From G963556115 sp963678205 (GTDB lineage: Bacteria > Planctomycetota > SZUA-567): a stretch of 64,000 nucleotides of DNA. Within the stretch, counting starts at the first letter, position 1; every line of letters starts with the position of its first letter. The stretch is from assembly GCA_963678205.1 (NCBI GenBank), contig OY782760.1:2666001-2730000 (forward strand), read 5' to 3'. Under the pieces are notes generated by a model. The model did not search any database and was not told where the DNA came from. It was given only the letters and a program-made list of their open reading frames with translations. Shown piece after piece: positions 16,915 through 26,115 of the stretch. The translations under genes and the position numbers were made by a program.

Positions 16915-16986
16915 GTCCCAGTGGTCCAATGGATAGGACGGAAGCCTCCGGAGCTTCAAGTTGGGGTTCGATTCCCTACTGGGACG
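16915..16986 (+). tRNA. tRNA-Arg (anticodon CCG)
   Basis: I folded this by hand. The acceptor stem GTCCCAG pairs with CTGGGAC, with discriminator G at 16986. The D arm is GTCC-AATGGATA-GGAC. The anticodon stem-loop is GAAGC-CTCCGGA-GCTTC, which puts CCG at positions 34-36. The T arm is TGGGG-TTCGATT-CCCTA with one G-T pair. CCA is not encoded. It would read CGG codons. A GGDEF gene begins 36 bases downstream; there is no integrase or repeated tRNA end nearby, so this is not an obvious island attachment site. Confidence 0.95.
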
Positions 16987-17022
16987 TTTATATATTTAAT
17001 AAACAAATTGTGAGTGCTAATT

Positions 17023-18171
17023 ATGAAAATTAAACTTATAGACTTTTTAGTGCACTCCAATGAAAAAATTTTTGAACAACGCCTTATCGTTTACACAAAT
17101 CTAATATTATGTATTCTATCATTTTTCTCAATGCTTGCTATTTTAGCACTCGCTTTTTTTAAACCCCATGGATACTCTCTAGACTTAAAGTTATTAACAT
17201 TTAACACTATTTTCTGGCTAATCGGTCTCATTATAACTTTAATTATCGCAGAACTTACCCTTCATAATAAGTATTATAAAATCTCACGATTAGTTTCTAC
17301 CTATGTTTATAGTTTTATACTTTTCCCTATCGGCCTGTATCTTAGTAGATCTTGCTCAATACCACCTATGTACTATGTACTTTGCATCATACTCTTTAAT
17401 GTCATAGCAAAAAATAAAGAAAGATATATTATAAACCCATTCCTTTTTCTATCTGTATACGTTTTTATTATCATAAGTTACCAATTCCCTCATCTTTTAC
17501 CACCCGCACCAAACCAGAAAGTTGTTTACATTCTATTTCTTATAGATATACCAGTTATATTGATCCTTATAGTATTATTTATAGGAGTAATAGTTGATAC
17601 ATTTAGAAAAGAACACATAAAAATGAAAAAACAGAACAGTAAACTAGAGCAAATCGTCCGCTCAGATAGGCTTACTGGACTTTATAACAAATCATACCTC
17701 AATGAGCAGCTCCCAGTACTACTGAATAATGCATATGAACGCAAATCACCACTTACAATATTTTTTATTGATATTGACTTCTTCAAGAATTACAACACAT
17801 TATACGGCAACATTAAGGGAGATTCCTGCCTAATAGAGGTTGCAAATATTCTAAAGAAAAACTGTTCAAATATAACTAATCACATTTACAGATTTGACGG
17901 AGAAGAATTTATTATTATTTTTTCTGACTCTGACCCAGACTCGGCAAGAATTTTAGCTGAGTCAATAATAGAGGATTTCCATATCAGGCAAATTGATAAC
18001 TACAGATCTTCAATATGCAACTATATAACAGTAAGTATTGGTATTCACTGCTATTCAGGGCTATTTAAAACTACAGCTGATCAAATAATTAAAAAAGCAG
18101 ATAGTGCATTGTATACAGTCAAACGCAAAGGAAGGGATGACTATTATATTGATACTTCATATTCAGAGTAA
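17023..18171 (+). CDS. Membrane-anchored GGDEF protein (variant DGEEF site)
   Basis: A 382-residue protein from the ATG at 17023; a GTG three codons upstream is also open. About residues 20-200 hold six or so hydrophobic segments, for example LILCILSFFSMLAILALAFF and IPVILILIVLFIGVIV. A short helical linker then leads to a GGDEF domain (about residues 205-380): RLTGLYNKSYLNEQ, FFIDIDFFKNYNTLYG, and the active site RFDGEEFIIIF. The first Gly of GG[DE]EF is Asp here, and the RxxD product-inhibition site is absent. C-di-GMP synthesis is thus possible but not certain. No EAL or clear PilZ partner is nearby. The gene follows tRNA-Arg. Confidence 0.88.
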   Translation: MKIKLIDFLVHSNEKIFEQRLIVYTNLILCILSFFSMLAILALAFFKPHGYSLDLKLLTFNTIFWLIGLIITLIIAELTLHNKYYKISRLVSTYVYSFILFPIGLYLSRSCSIPPMYYVLCIILFNVIAKNKERYIINPFLFLSVYVFIIISYQFPHLLPPAPNQKVVYILFLIDIPVILILIVLFIGVIVDTFRKEHIKMKKQNSKLEQIVRSDRLTGLYNKSYLNEQLPVLLNNAYERKSPLTIFFIDIDFFKNYNTLYGNIKGDSCLIEVANILKKNCSNITNHIYRFDGEEFIIIFSDSDPDSARILAESIIEDFHIRQIDNYRSSICNYITVSIGIHCYSGLFKTTADQIIKKADSALYTVKRKGRDDYYIDTSYSE

Positions 18172-18178
18172 TAATCTG

Positions 18179-18388
18179 TTAAAAATTACCCAACAAAAGT
18201 TCAAAATAACCAACACACAATACTTCTGTAATAAAGTGAAGCTAATCAAGAGTAAGCTCCTGCGTTCCTCTCTAAATTCTTCTAACAGTTGACTTGCTTT
18301 TATTGATCAAATTTGCAAAGTTTTCAAGCAACATTCCATTATCCCCCCTTGTTCTTGAGATTCTTTTGCACACTTTTTTTGGGCTCAT
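18179..18388 (-). pseudogene. Relic of an XRE/Cro-type helix-turn-helix regulator with two TAG codons
   Basis: Read on the minus strand from ATG at 18388, the frame gives a typical XRE domain: KRISRTRGDNGMLLENF, then ANLINKSKSTVRRI. There a TAG stop occurs exactly where the family usually has Glu (SRIERG). In the same frame it continues RGTQELTLD, a second TAG, then LHFITEVLCVGYFELL, again XRE-like, and ends at TAA (18179-18181). The frame is otherwise intact over 70 codons. The simplest reading is a dead regulator gene with two nonsense mutations. The first 38 residues alone might still be made but lack half of the domain. It lies downstream of the GGDEF gene, convergent with it. Confidence 0.7.
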
Positions 18389-18596
18389 TTGCTTACTGAT
18401 AATTTCACAATTAACCTAACCTAAAGATTAATACACTATAATGCACTACATATAATTCACAATAATCAAAGATAATTTCTTATATACAATAAAATTATTA
18501 TATATGATTTATTAAAAGACATCCTATGCAAAAAGACTAACTACCCAACTTCACTATCTGTTTAAAACAGAAATAATTATAAACTTAATCAGATAA

Positions 18597-19379
18597 TCAA
18601 AAATCAATTACCATGCCATCATAAGCAACATTAATCCCATGTGGGAGTTCACTTTCAATGATTTTATGCAAAAAATTCTTACCATGTGCAAGATGAGTCA
18701 ACCAAGTTTTTTCCGCTCCAATAATATTAGCAGCTTCAACGGCTTGCTCAATATTAAAATGTGTATTATGTCTTTGCCTTCTCAGGCCATCAATAATGAG
18801 CAGCTTAACACCTTTAAGTAAATCATAAGTCTTATCAGGAATAAAAGAGACATCACTAATGTAGGCAAAACAACCGATTCTATAGCCAAATATTTCACAA
18901 GAGCCATGTTGTACTGCCAAAGGTATAACTTCAAGCCCAATAACTTCAAAAACATCATCAATAGGAAACAAATCAACTTTTGGCAAGCCTCCACCAATCT
19001 GCGTTGCCTCCCAAATATAATCAAACCGCTTCCTTATCCACTTAGCAGTTTGAGGATGAGCATATACTGGTATACTCCCCCCCTGCTTGAAACAAAATGG
19101 TCTAATATCATCCAAGCCTGAAATATGATCAGCATGATGATGAGTTATAAGTATTGCGTCAAGACGCTGTAAATTACTTCTCAAAATCTGATACCGAAAA
19201 TCTGTTGTTGTATCAATAACCAGGTTTTTACCGTTATAAGTCAATAATATACTGGATCTAAGTCTATTATCTTTAGGGTCTTTGGAAGTACAAGTATCGC
19301 AGTCGCACCCAATCATTGGCACACCAGTACTTGTTCCACTTCCCAACACTTCACACCTTATTCCTAATTTTTCTTCCAT
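18597..19379 (-). CDS. Metallo-beta-lactamase-fold phosphodiesterase, PhnP-like
   Basis: A 260-residue hydrolase. It opens with EVLGSGTSTGVPMIGC and a cysteine cluster GCDCDTC, like the structural zinc site of PhnP. The metal motif is THHHADHISGLDD; later ligands are in VQHGSC, YISDVSFI and WLTHLAHG. PhnP cleaves 5-phosphoribosyl 1,2-cyclic phosphate in phosphonate use, but most homologues lie outside phn operons, and no phn genes are seen here, so the substrate is open. It starts within one base of the HEAT protein stop, giving a two-gene operon with 19379-20959. Confidence 0.88.
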   Translation of the reverse strand: MEEKLGIRCEVLGSGTSTGVPMIGCDCDTCTSKDPKDNRLRSSILLTYNGKNLVIDTTTDFRYQILRSNLQRLDAILITHHHADHISGLDDIRPFCFKQGGSIPVYAHPQTAKWIRKRFDYIWEATQIGGGLPKVDLFPIDDVFEVIGLEVIPLAVQHGSCEIFGYRIGCFAYISDVSFIPDKTYDLLKGVKLLIIDGLRRQRHNTHFNIEQAVEAANIIGAEKTWLTHLAHGKNFLHKIIESELPHGINVAYDGMVIDF

Positions 19380-20959
19380 TATTTACTCAAACCTATCTTT
19401 TTATCGAAGATTTTTCTCCAGTCTTCAGGCTTATAACTCATATTAGAAGAATTAAGCATTCTCTGTAAGACATTTCTTGCATAATACTGCACTGTTCTCT
19501 TCTCTCCAGTCAAATTAGGCGACGCTCCAGCAAAAGTTCTATTATCAACTAGAGCCTTAAAGAACAGGGTCAATGCTTCATTAGCAGCAATTAGTTTTTC
19601 TTTGTTTTCAGGATTATTTACAGCTTTTCTTATAATCATCCCAAGAGCATCAATAGTAACAACAACCCTTTTGTATTCTTGAGTTTGCAGTTCATGCTTA
19701 ACAGCAATTCCCCTGTACTCAACCATAAGTTCCAGAATTTTTACAGCTTCTACTCCTCCAATAGATCCAAGAGCAGTTGCAATATGTAATCCCATTTGTT
19801 GAGACTGACTATCTTTTCTCAAAGCTTTTTTGATATAAGGTATAGCTTCTTGGGACTCCGTACTACCAAGACAGTCTACAATTGAAACCCTAATATCGAA
19901 ATTTTTATCCCCAAGATAATCTTTAGCAATCAAAAAAATTGTTTTTTTCAAACGTTTATTACTCTCAATTTTTCTTTCTCGCCAAAGTTTTTCAGGCTGA
20001 AAATCAACCCCAGCAATTAAAGCCGCTTTATGCTCTTCAACCTCGGCATTAGAATAAATTGTTATTTCTTTAAGCATTATTAGAACTGCCTGCCTAATTG
20101 TATCGAATGGAGTAGACATATTCCACAATACATGGGACATAAGCATCTCAGTACCTTCAGCTCCAAGGTTTGCTAGCATCTTACATGCTAAAACCTGTGT
20201 AGTAAAAATTTCATCCTGAACAGGAGAATTATATGTCCTCCCCCTGCTTCTCCAAAACTCAATCCAGCTATTCTTATTATGGCCAACATCGACTCCAAGC
20301 ATTCTAGTAAGCATAGCCAATGCTCTTTCCTGATTATCACTCTCCAACCCAAAATCGATTATTGCTTCAATCGGTTCCAGCTGCCAAGAGAGAGATGTCT
20401 CAACTCGTTTTCTAGTTGACTCCTCAACAGTAGAGTCATACATTCCAGTTATAACAGAAATAGGCGGTTCTCTTAAAGCACTAAGTAATCTTTTAGGAAG
20501 AGAGTACTCACTATCTTCAAACATATTAACAATTTCATACCGTTTTTCTTCGTCATTAATACAGAAAGCTGGCAAATGAATAATAATAGATCTTCTGACA
20601 TCAAGATGTGGACTATATAGAAGCTCATCTTGAAGTGTAGGTATTACTTCAGAATCAGCAACTCTCGCAAAAATTTCTACAACGCCTTCCGAAATTTGTG
20701 TGTTATTTTTAGCAAGAGTATCCTTCAAAACATTCATTACTAACTCTCTTTGCCCGCTATCAGCAAGCTGAACAAGTTTTTTAATATACTGAATTCTAAA
20801 TTCAAAAGGTGAATCCAAGCCTTTAATCAAATTATTTACATTATTTCTAGCTTGATAATCCAATTCCTGCTGCCACAATTGCTCATTAGCATTTACTCTT
20901 ACTCCAACCATGAATAAGACAATAATACAGAGAAAAACTTTGTAAATTTTAATAACCAT
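19379..20959 (-). CDS. Secreted HEAT-repeat protein
   Basis: A 526-residue protein with an N-terminal signal peptide (hydrophobic residues 7-20, likely cleavage near VNA, residue 24). The rest is largely helical repeats. HEAT-like units are visible around GEVVEIF..VADSEVIPTL, at about 270-300 (CKMLANLGAEGTEML), and at about 365-420 (VSIVDCLGSTESQEAIPYI, then ATALGSIGGVEAVKILELM). No enzyme motif is visible. It is probably a periplasmic scaffold, and it shares an operon with the PhnP-like hydrolase. HEAT repeats also occur in the nearby HEAT-receiver protein at 22789, which is cytoplasmic. The specific role is unknown. Confidence 0.8.
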   Translation of the reverse strand: MVIKIYKVFLCIIVLFMVGVRVNANEQLWQQELDYQARNNVNNLIKGLDSPFEFRIQYIKKLVQLADSGQRELVMNVLKDTLAKNNTQISEGVVEIFARVADSEVIPTLQDELLYSPHLDVRRSIIIHLPAFCINDEEKRYEIVNMFEDSEYSLPKRLLSALREPPISVITGMYDSTVEESTRKRVETSLSWQLEPIEAIIDFGLESDNQERALAMLTRMLGVDVGHNKNSWIEFWRSRGRTYNSPVQDEIFTTQVLACKMLANLGAEGTEMLMSHVLWNMSTPFDTIRQAVLIMLKEITIYSNAEVEEHKAALIAGVDFQPEKLWRERKIESNKRLKKTIFLIAKDYLGDKNFDIRVSIVDCLGSTESQEAIPYIKKALRKDSQSQQMGLHIATALGSIGGVEAVKILELMVEYRGIAVKHELQTQEYKRVVVTIDALGMIIRKAVNNPENKEKLIAANEALTLFFKALVDNRTFAGASPNLTGEKRTVQYYARNVLQRMLNSSNMSYKPEDWRKIFDKKIGLSK

Positions 20960-21131
20960 TTAATTTCATCCAACAAATTGTTTATAAATACTTATGCAAT
21001 AACTTGCCAAACAACATCCTATTTGTATCATTATCAATATATTGATCTTTAAATAATGTTTAAATGATAATATAAAGCTTATTATCAATAAATAGCAATT
21101 ATAGCAAATTAAACGAAGAAAGCAAAGAAAG

Positions 21132-22757
21132 ATGAGTGACATTCCTAATTCCTATGAAGAGGCACAAATATTTATTAAAAAGAATTCTGTTAATAAGCGT
21201 TCATCAATTCTAAAATCTTTGGGGATATCAGTTCTAGGAGGATTGATAATTTTTTCTGTGTGGCTTTTTTATCCAATTGCTGCGCCTAATTTCGCTATAC
21301 GCTCAATGCTACCTGAAAGCACAGCAATAAGTATCGAGGTACATCAACCAACTGAATTAATGAAAATTATTAACAAGAGCAAATATATTCAGAACCTTTA
21401 CTCACTTCCAATCTGGTCAACTTTAGAGCGTGAATATCAACTAGAATCCCACCATACGTTAAGGGCTGATTCAGAGGCTTTTATAACTGATCTCAATAAA
21501 AGAGCAAATGAAATCATAGGAGCGAGAAATATTCTTGCAGCAGCAGGAGGTATATCGTTTACAAAACAAGGAAATCCCGAATATAACTCTATTGTCTGGT
21601 TAGACAATATCGCTTTTCTATTATTAAAAGTTTCTTCATACTTCAACACGCCTAATGAATATAATGGTATTAAGTACCATAAGATTCCAATTAATTCACA
21701 AGAAAATTTATATATAACAGTATCCACTACTCATCCAAGAGCTGTACTAATATCAACTCAACTTAATAATCTAAACAAATTTATTACTCCTTCAAAACAC
21801 CCTGTAAAGACTGAATTCAGTAGCAGAAATGATATTATTGAAGTGTCCCTCTTTCCGGAAAAGTTCCCGGCAGGCAATTTACTATACATCAAAGAAGCGC
21901 AAAGAAGTGATATTTCAATTAGGTGGTCGATCAATGAAATTACAAGCGAAGGGAAACTAAATCTAAAGCTCCCAAAACCAGATCAATATTGTACCAAAAG
22001 TACTAATAACCAATTTACTATAAATAATAGCCGCCCAAGCTTATCCATTAATTTAAATCTTCCAGACAAGACAATATCTGAGAACTCAAATATATTACTC
22101 TCAGACCTAGCAAACTCATCAAACCCAGCTCTTAAGCCCCTTCATGACTTGACAGTACTCGATCAACTAAATGGTAATATATCGTTAATGATCTCTGAAC
22201 CAAGTGCTGAAAGTGATAATGTGTTAAACTATACCCATTTTTATTTTGGAATGAAAAATGCACAAAATGCCCATAAGAGTTTGAACTCCGACATAAATTC
22301 AATTATTAATTCATACCGCAAAAGCAATGATTTTGGCTTGAGACTTCTAAGCTCACAACTAAAATTTCAAACATTACCTACTGCTTCAACCCTCAGACTA
22401 CCACTCATTTCAGAAATAATTGCAGAATTCTCAACAAAACAAGACATACCATATGCAGAAATTAAGGTCAAAGCTCTACCTTCTTATCAACCTCAAATTG
22501 AAAAATCATCAAATAAATTTCTAACAACACAATGGCGTTATTCAAAGCTACTATCTAAATCACTAAATAGCACTATTCCAAAATCGATAAAAAATAAAAC
22601 AATACTATACCTTGATAAACTACATAAAATCAAAGTTATTGATATCCTCAATTTTTTATCCTCTTCGGATTTTTTTGTTTTAAATTTTTGTGTAAATTTT
22701 GATACAATGCATAATACAATACTAACATTTACGGCATCAAACAAACTAAAGAAATAA
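21132..22757 (+). CDS. Membrane-anchored protein of unknown function
   Basis: A 541-residue protein. A single hydrophobic segment (about residues 30-51, GGLIIFSVWLFYPIAA) follows a short charged cytoplasmic tail, so most of the protein should face the periplasm. The large domain is mixed in character, with AVLISTQLNNLNKFI and LSINLNLPDKTI as examples. It loosely resembles DUF3352-type proteins that track a sum of self-similar modules, but I cannot name the family. There are very few cysteines. The start has an AAGAAAG site and 32 bases separate it from the HEAT-receiver gene, so the two are likely one operon. Confidence 0.75.
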   Translation: MSDIPNSYEEAQIFIKKNSVNKRSSILKSLGISVLGGLIIFSVWLFYPIAAPNFAIRSMLPESTAISIEVHQPTELMKIINKSKYIQNLYSLPIWSTLEREYQLESHHTLRADSEAFITDLNKRANEIIGARNILAAAGGISFTKQGNPEYNSIVWLDNIAFLLLKVSSYFNTPNEYNGIKYHKIPINSQENLYITVSTTHPRAVLISTQLNNLNKFITPSKHPVKTEFSSRNDIIEVSLFPEKFPAGNLLYIKEAQRSDISIRWSINEITSEGKLNLKLPKPDQYCTKSTNNQFTINNSRPSLSINLNLPDKTISENSNILLSDLANSSNPALKPLHDLTVLDQLNGNISLMISEPSAESDNVLNYTHFYFGMKNAQNAHKSLNSDINSIINSYRKSNDFGLRLLSSQLKFQTLPTASTLRLPLISEIIAEFSTKQDIPYAEIKVKALPSYQPQIEKSSNKFLTTQWRYSKLLSKSLNSTIPKSIKNKTILYLDKLHKIKVIDILNFLSSSDFFVLNFCVNFDTMHNTILTFTASNKLKK

Positions 22758-22788
22758 TGTTTTAAGAAATCCGCAAATAAGGAATAAA

Positions 22789-23883
22789 ATGACTACTAAT
22801 AATCCAAATAATAATGAACATGAATCGGAAAGAGTACTATCAAGATTTCGACCATTCCCATACAAAAAAGATGCCATTAACGCAGCAGAACAATATCTTT
22901 CGCTAAAAACATCTATCGCTGAGAAAAGAAAAATATTAGAAAGACTTTTAGTTTCAGATGATTTTTTTAAAGATGTTTGTCCAATTATATTCGAGTCAGT
23001 ACAACGACTTGACTCACATACGATCCATTTAATTCTAGATAACATAACTAGGCTTATTATAAAAGGAGAAAACTTTTCTCCCATAACTGGTAACATTGCA
23101 AAATTAATGATTGATAAAAACTTCAATATTAGAGAGAAAGCTACAAACTTACTTACTCACATGGGAGAGGATGCCAACCCAGCAACCCCTAGGCTAATTT
23201 CATATTTAAGAAATAAGCTACCTGACATACAACTATCAGCTGTCAAAGTATTATCGTCAATTGGCCCAAAATGCGCAAATACAGCTCTGCCAAAATTAAA
23301 ACTCTTTTCAAATAGCACAAATAATAAAAGACTCAGGGAAGCTTGTTTTAAAGCGATACAAATTTTAAAAGGAGAGGTAAAGCCAATACGCCCTGAAATC
23401 TACATAGAAGGTGTTGTAGCTACATCTTCATCTGAATATACTGAAAAAGATATGTATTCAGAAAATCAGACCGATACGACAAAACATCCGGCAAATAAAT
23501 ACCCGGCTATCAGAGGAAAATCAATAGTAATTGCTGAAGACCAAGAGAGTGTCCGTGCAATGATTAGAAAAGCAGTCACAGCTTGTGGGGCAACATCAAA
23601 AGAGACTCATGACGGAGCAATGGTACTGAAAATGCTCCAAGCTAAAATTGATATTGACCTTTTTATTCTAGATCTGATGATGCCAAGTATTAGTGGAGCT
23701 GAAGTACTTCAAGCAATCAGAGATAACCCAGTATATAGCATGACTCCTGTTATAATAGTAAGTGCTCGAACAGAGCGATCTATAAAACTGAGAATGGCAC
23801 AACTCGAAGTTACTGCTTATTTCTCAAAACCTTTCAAGCTAACAGATCTACTTACGAGAATTAACGATATTTTTAAACAATAA
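22789..23883 (+). CDS. HEAT-repeat protein fused to a response-regulator receiver domain
   Basis: A 364-residue soluble protein. Residues about 50-195 are helical repeats of HEAT type (IREKATNLLTHMGEDANPA, then IQLSAVKVLSSIGPKCANTA). A low-complexity Ser/Thr/Lys linker of about 45 residues follows. Residues about 244-364 form a complete receiver domain: acidic pair E250/D251, phospho-acceptor D295 in FILDLMMPSISGAEVL, VSARTERS, and the lysine of FSKPF near 347. There is no output domain after it, so the HEAT part may be the phosphorylation-controlled binding surface. A strong hairpin follows the stop. The upstream membrane-anchored protein is the likely operon partner; no histidine kinase is nearby. 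Confidence 0.9.
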   Translation: MTTNNPNNNEHESERVLSRFRPFPYKKDAINAAEQYLSLKTSIAEKRKILERLLVSDDFFKDVCPIIFESVQRLDSHTIHLILDNITRLIIKGENFSPITGNIAKLMIDKNFNIREKATNLLTHMGEDANPATPRLISYLRNKLPDIQLSAVKVLSSIGPKCANTALPKLKLFSNSTNNKRLREACFKAIQILKGEVKPIRPEIYIEGVVATSSSEYTEKDMYSENQTDTTKHPANKYPAIRGKSIVIAEDQESVRAMIRKAVTACGATSKETHDGAMVLKMLQAKIDIDLFILDLMMPSISGAEVLQAIRDNPVYSMTPVIIVSARTERSIKLRMAQLEVTAYFSKPFKLTDLLTRINDIFKQ

Positions 23884-23887
23884 AAAC

Positions 23888-23917
23888 AATGAGGTTTGCC
23901 ACATGGCAAACCTCATT
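23888..23917. terminator. Bidirectional terminator hairpin between convergent genes
   Basis: A perfect 14-bp stem, AATGAGGTTTGCCA / TGGCAAACCTCATT, with a CA loop. On the minus strand it is followed by GTTTTTATTG, which makes it a good terminator for the lipoprotein gene at 23942; on the plus strand it is 5 bases after the HEAT-receiver stop. Confidence 0.85.
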
Positions 23918-23941
23918 GATAAATAAGCTATAATCTTTTTA

Positions 23942-24691
23942 CTATAACATGCACTCTTTTAACACATTCCAAAATACTTTAATATTCTCAGGCTGATGAG
24001 TACGTCCATTTTCAGGTCTTATATTTTTTAGGAGACCTTCCTTTACAACTTCAATTGCCTTTGAAAATTCTGCAGGAGAAAGCTCACCAGAAGCTCTCAC
24101 TTCTACCAACCCACCATCTACTGCTAAATATACAGCAACTGGATCATTTACAGCAAACATACTATCTTTAAACCCAGGGTATATATCACCTGTAGGAACA
24201 GCTGTAGCAATACCTTTTTCCTCTAGTACCCAATCTGTAAAACCATACATTCTATTTAAAGTATACAGGTCATCTTGATTAAACCCTTTTATTGGTTTAC
24301 CACTCATAACCCAAGTTACACTCAGAGCAACTGGTTCTTCGACATTATAATGCCCATATACAGACCTAGCAATTGTTTTTACAATTGGACTTTCAGTTAC
24401 TATTTTCTCAGTATCTGACTGCAAAAGTACATAGTTACTGTCTGCAGTAGATCCTGTGCCTGATTGTTTTGTCCTTGATTTTGAAACAATCTGCTTATCT
24501 ACTTCAATCCACTCATCACCAAGATTTTCAGCACGTGGGATAATATTTTTAGCATATACCTTCCTAGTTGCATGTAGTGTCTTAACTGTCTTATTATTAA
24601 TACCACTTAATTTTGCAGTCTCAGTTGTACCACTACAACCGCTTATAATAATGCCAGCGACGAGGGTAGCCGCAACAATTATTTTATTCAT
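23942..24691 (-). CDS. Lipoprotein of unknown function
   Basis: A 249-residue lipoprotein. The signal peptide ends in the lipobox ISGC (Cys at residue 19). The mature part has no motif I can name. It contains an antiparallel-looking region (DEWIEVDKQIVSKSRTKQ) and a segment with aromatic residues, YTLNRMYGFTDWVLEEKG, as well as AVYLAVDGGLVEVRASGELS. It has its own promoter region of about 280 bases upstream, a GGAG ribosome site and the terminator at 23888, and so is probably monocistronic. Confidence 0.8.
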   Translation of the reverse strand: MNKIIVAATLVAGIIISGCSGTTETAKLSGINNKTVKTLHATRKVYAKNIIPRAENLGDEWIEVDKQIVSKSRTKQSGTGSTADSNYVLLQSDTEKIVTESPIVKTIARSVYGHYNVEEPVALSVTWVMSGKPIKGFNQDDLYTLNRMYGFTDWVLEEKGIATAVPTGDIYPGFKDSMFAVNDPVAVYLAVDGGLVEVRASGELSPAEFSKAIEVVKEGLLKNIRPENGRTHQPENIKVFWNVLKECML

Positions 24692-24974
24692 TATTATTCT
24701 CCGTAAATCAGTAATAAATTATATTTGCCTTTAATCATTACTGTTTTATCGGAAATAAGTTGAATAAACTTCATTCTTTCCGGTTAAAGTTGAACTTACT
24801 TTTTTATCTGAAATTATTCACAATTGTACTATGACCGCTTTTAATTAAACAACCCAAAATAAGCCTACAAAATTTTTATTCCAGGTTTTCTTGAGTAATT
24901 AAAGCAAAATACAATTCATAGTTGGGATTGAACACATACATATGCAATAAACGACAATGGTATTAGACTAAAAA

Positions 24975-25280
24975 TTAACATTTTGATAAGATGCTTCTAA
25001 GCGAATCAACAGTAACAGACTCTATAAGAAATTTCTTCTCAGATGAGGTCTCACCGAATATTAGAGAAAAATATTTTGGCGATAGCCCGAACTCCTTGGC
25101 AAGTACTTTAATTATTGATTTATTAGCTTTCCCCTTCTCTGGAGCTGTTGTTACAGAAACTTTTAACGCTCCATTAAATACACCATTAAGTGCATTCTTT
25201 CTGGCAGCAGGCTTAGCCTTTACTTGAAGCACCACACCATTAACGATTTCTTTAAGTTCAATAAATTCGTACTCAGACAA
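24975..25280 (-). CDS. DUF167 (YggU/UPF0235) family protein
   Basis: A 101-residue small protein of the DUF167 family. The family pattern is clear: VVLQVKAKPAARKNAL at residues 15-30, LKVSVTTAPEKGKANKSII, and FSLIFGETSSEKKFLIE. The function of the family is not established. It often lies next to proC and the PLP-binding protein gene, exactly as here. The start is TTG, backed by a GGAG site that overlaps the end of proC, so its translation depends on that gene. Confidence 0.93.
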   Translation of the reverse strand: MSEYEFIELKEIVNGVVLQVKAKPAARKNALNGVFNGALKVSVTTAPEKGKANKSIIKVLAKEFGLSPKYFSLIFGETSSEKKFLIESVTVDSLRSILSKC

Positions 25281-25282
25281 AA

Positions 25283-26092
25283 TTAATCTCCACGAGCAAG
25301 CTCTTCACTACGCTCTTTTGCTCTCAAGACAGCAGCAATTACAACTTCATTTAATCCCTTTTCAGACATTACTTTGATGGCAGCTTCAGTAGTACCATTA
25401 GGGCTAGTTACCTTACGTCTTAGAGTCTCCGCTGAATCAGTACTCTCGCTAAGAAGTTTTGCTGAACCAGTAACTGTTTTATAGGCCATTTTTTCAGCAA
25501 TTTCAGCAGAAAGCCCTGCTCTAATACCCGCTTCTGCTAAAACCTCAGCAAAATAAAAGAGATATGCAGGACCACTACCAGAAAGCCCTGTCACAGCATC
25601 AAGCTGACTCTCTTCCACCTCATACGCATCACCAGCTGAACGGCATAATTCTAAGGTCATAGCTATGTCACCTTCAGTTGCACTTGCTCCTTTAGCAACC
25701 CCACTCACCCCTTCACCAACAAGCATAGGGGTATTTGGCATTACTCGCACAATTCTGACATTCTCCGCAACATTTTGTAGTGAGTCGATAGTAGTTCCTG
25801 CCGCAATTGAGATAAGAAGTTGTGAAGCAGTAAGACTTTTTCCAAGATTAGGCAATACCGAAAAGACAACCTGAGGTTTTAGAGCAAGCAGAAGAATATC
25901 CGCTCCCGCAAGTTCGGATATTTCAGCTGTAACTTTACATCCCATTCCTTTGAATATTCCTCGTCTCTCTTCAGACAGATCACACGCTATAATATTATCA
26001 CTGGCAATAAGTCCTGCTTTTAGTACTCCTTTTATCAAAGCTTCCGCCATATTACCTGCACCAATAACACCAAGCATCTTTCCTGCAAACAT
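25283..26092 (-). CDS. proC: Pyrroline-5-carboxylate reductase
   Basis: Reduces 1-pyrroline-5-carboxylate to L-proline with NAD(P)H. The N-terminal dinucleotide fold is LGVIGAGNMAEALIKG. Later marks are LALKPQVV, RVMPNTPMLVGEGVSGVAKG, the strong signature VTGLSGSGPAYLFYFAEVL and KVTSPNGTTEAAI. Length is 269 residues. I prefer the ATG at 26092, which sits 5 bases after GGGGAG; a GTG directly before it is too close to that site. It lies between the PLPBP gene and DUF167, a common arrangement. proA and proB are not here. Confidence 0.97.
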   Translation of the reverse strand: MFAGKMLGVIGAGNMAEALIKGVLKAGLIASDNIIACDLSEERRGIFKGMGCKVTAEISELAGADILLLALKPQVVFSVLPNLGKSLTASQLLISIAAGTTIDSLQNVAENVRIVRVMPNTPMLVGEGVSGVAKGASATEGDIAMTLELCRSAGDAYEVEESQLDAVTGLSGSGPAYLFYFAEVLAEAGIRAGLSAEIAEKMAYKTVTGSAKLLSESTDSAETLRRKVTSPNGTTEAAIKVMSEKGLNEVVIAAVLRAKERSEELARGD

Positions 26093-26115
26093 CACTTCTC
26101 CCCTAAGTATTAAAT

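Noticed and set aside
16915..17023. tRNA-Arg as a possible island attachment site
   Set aside because: No integrase, no repeated tRNA 3' end and no change in gene content beside it.
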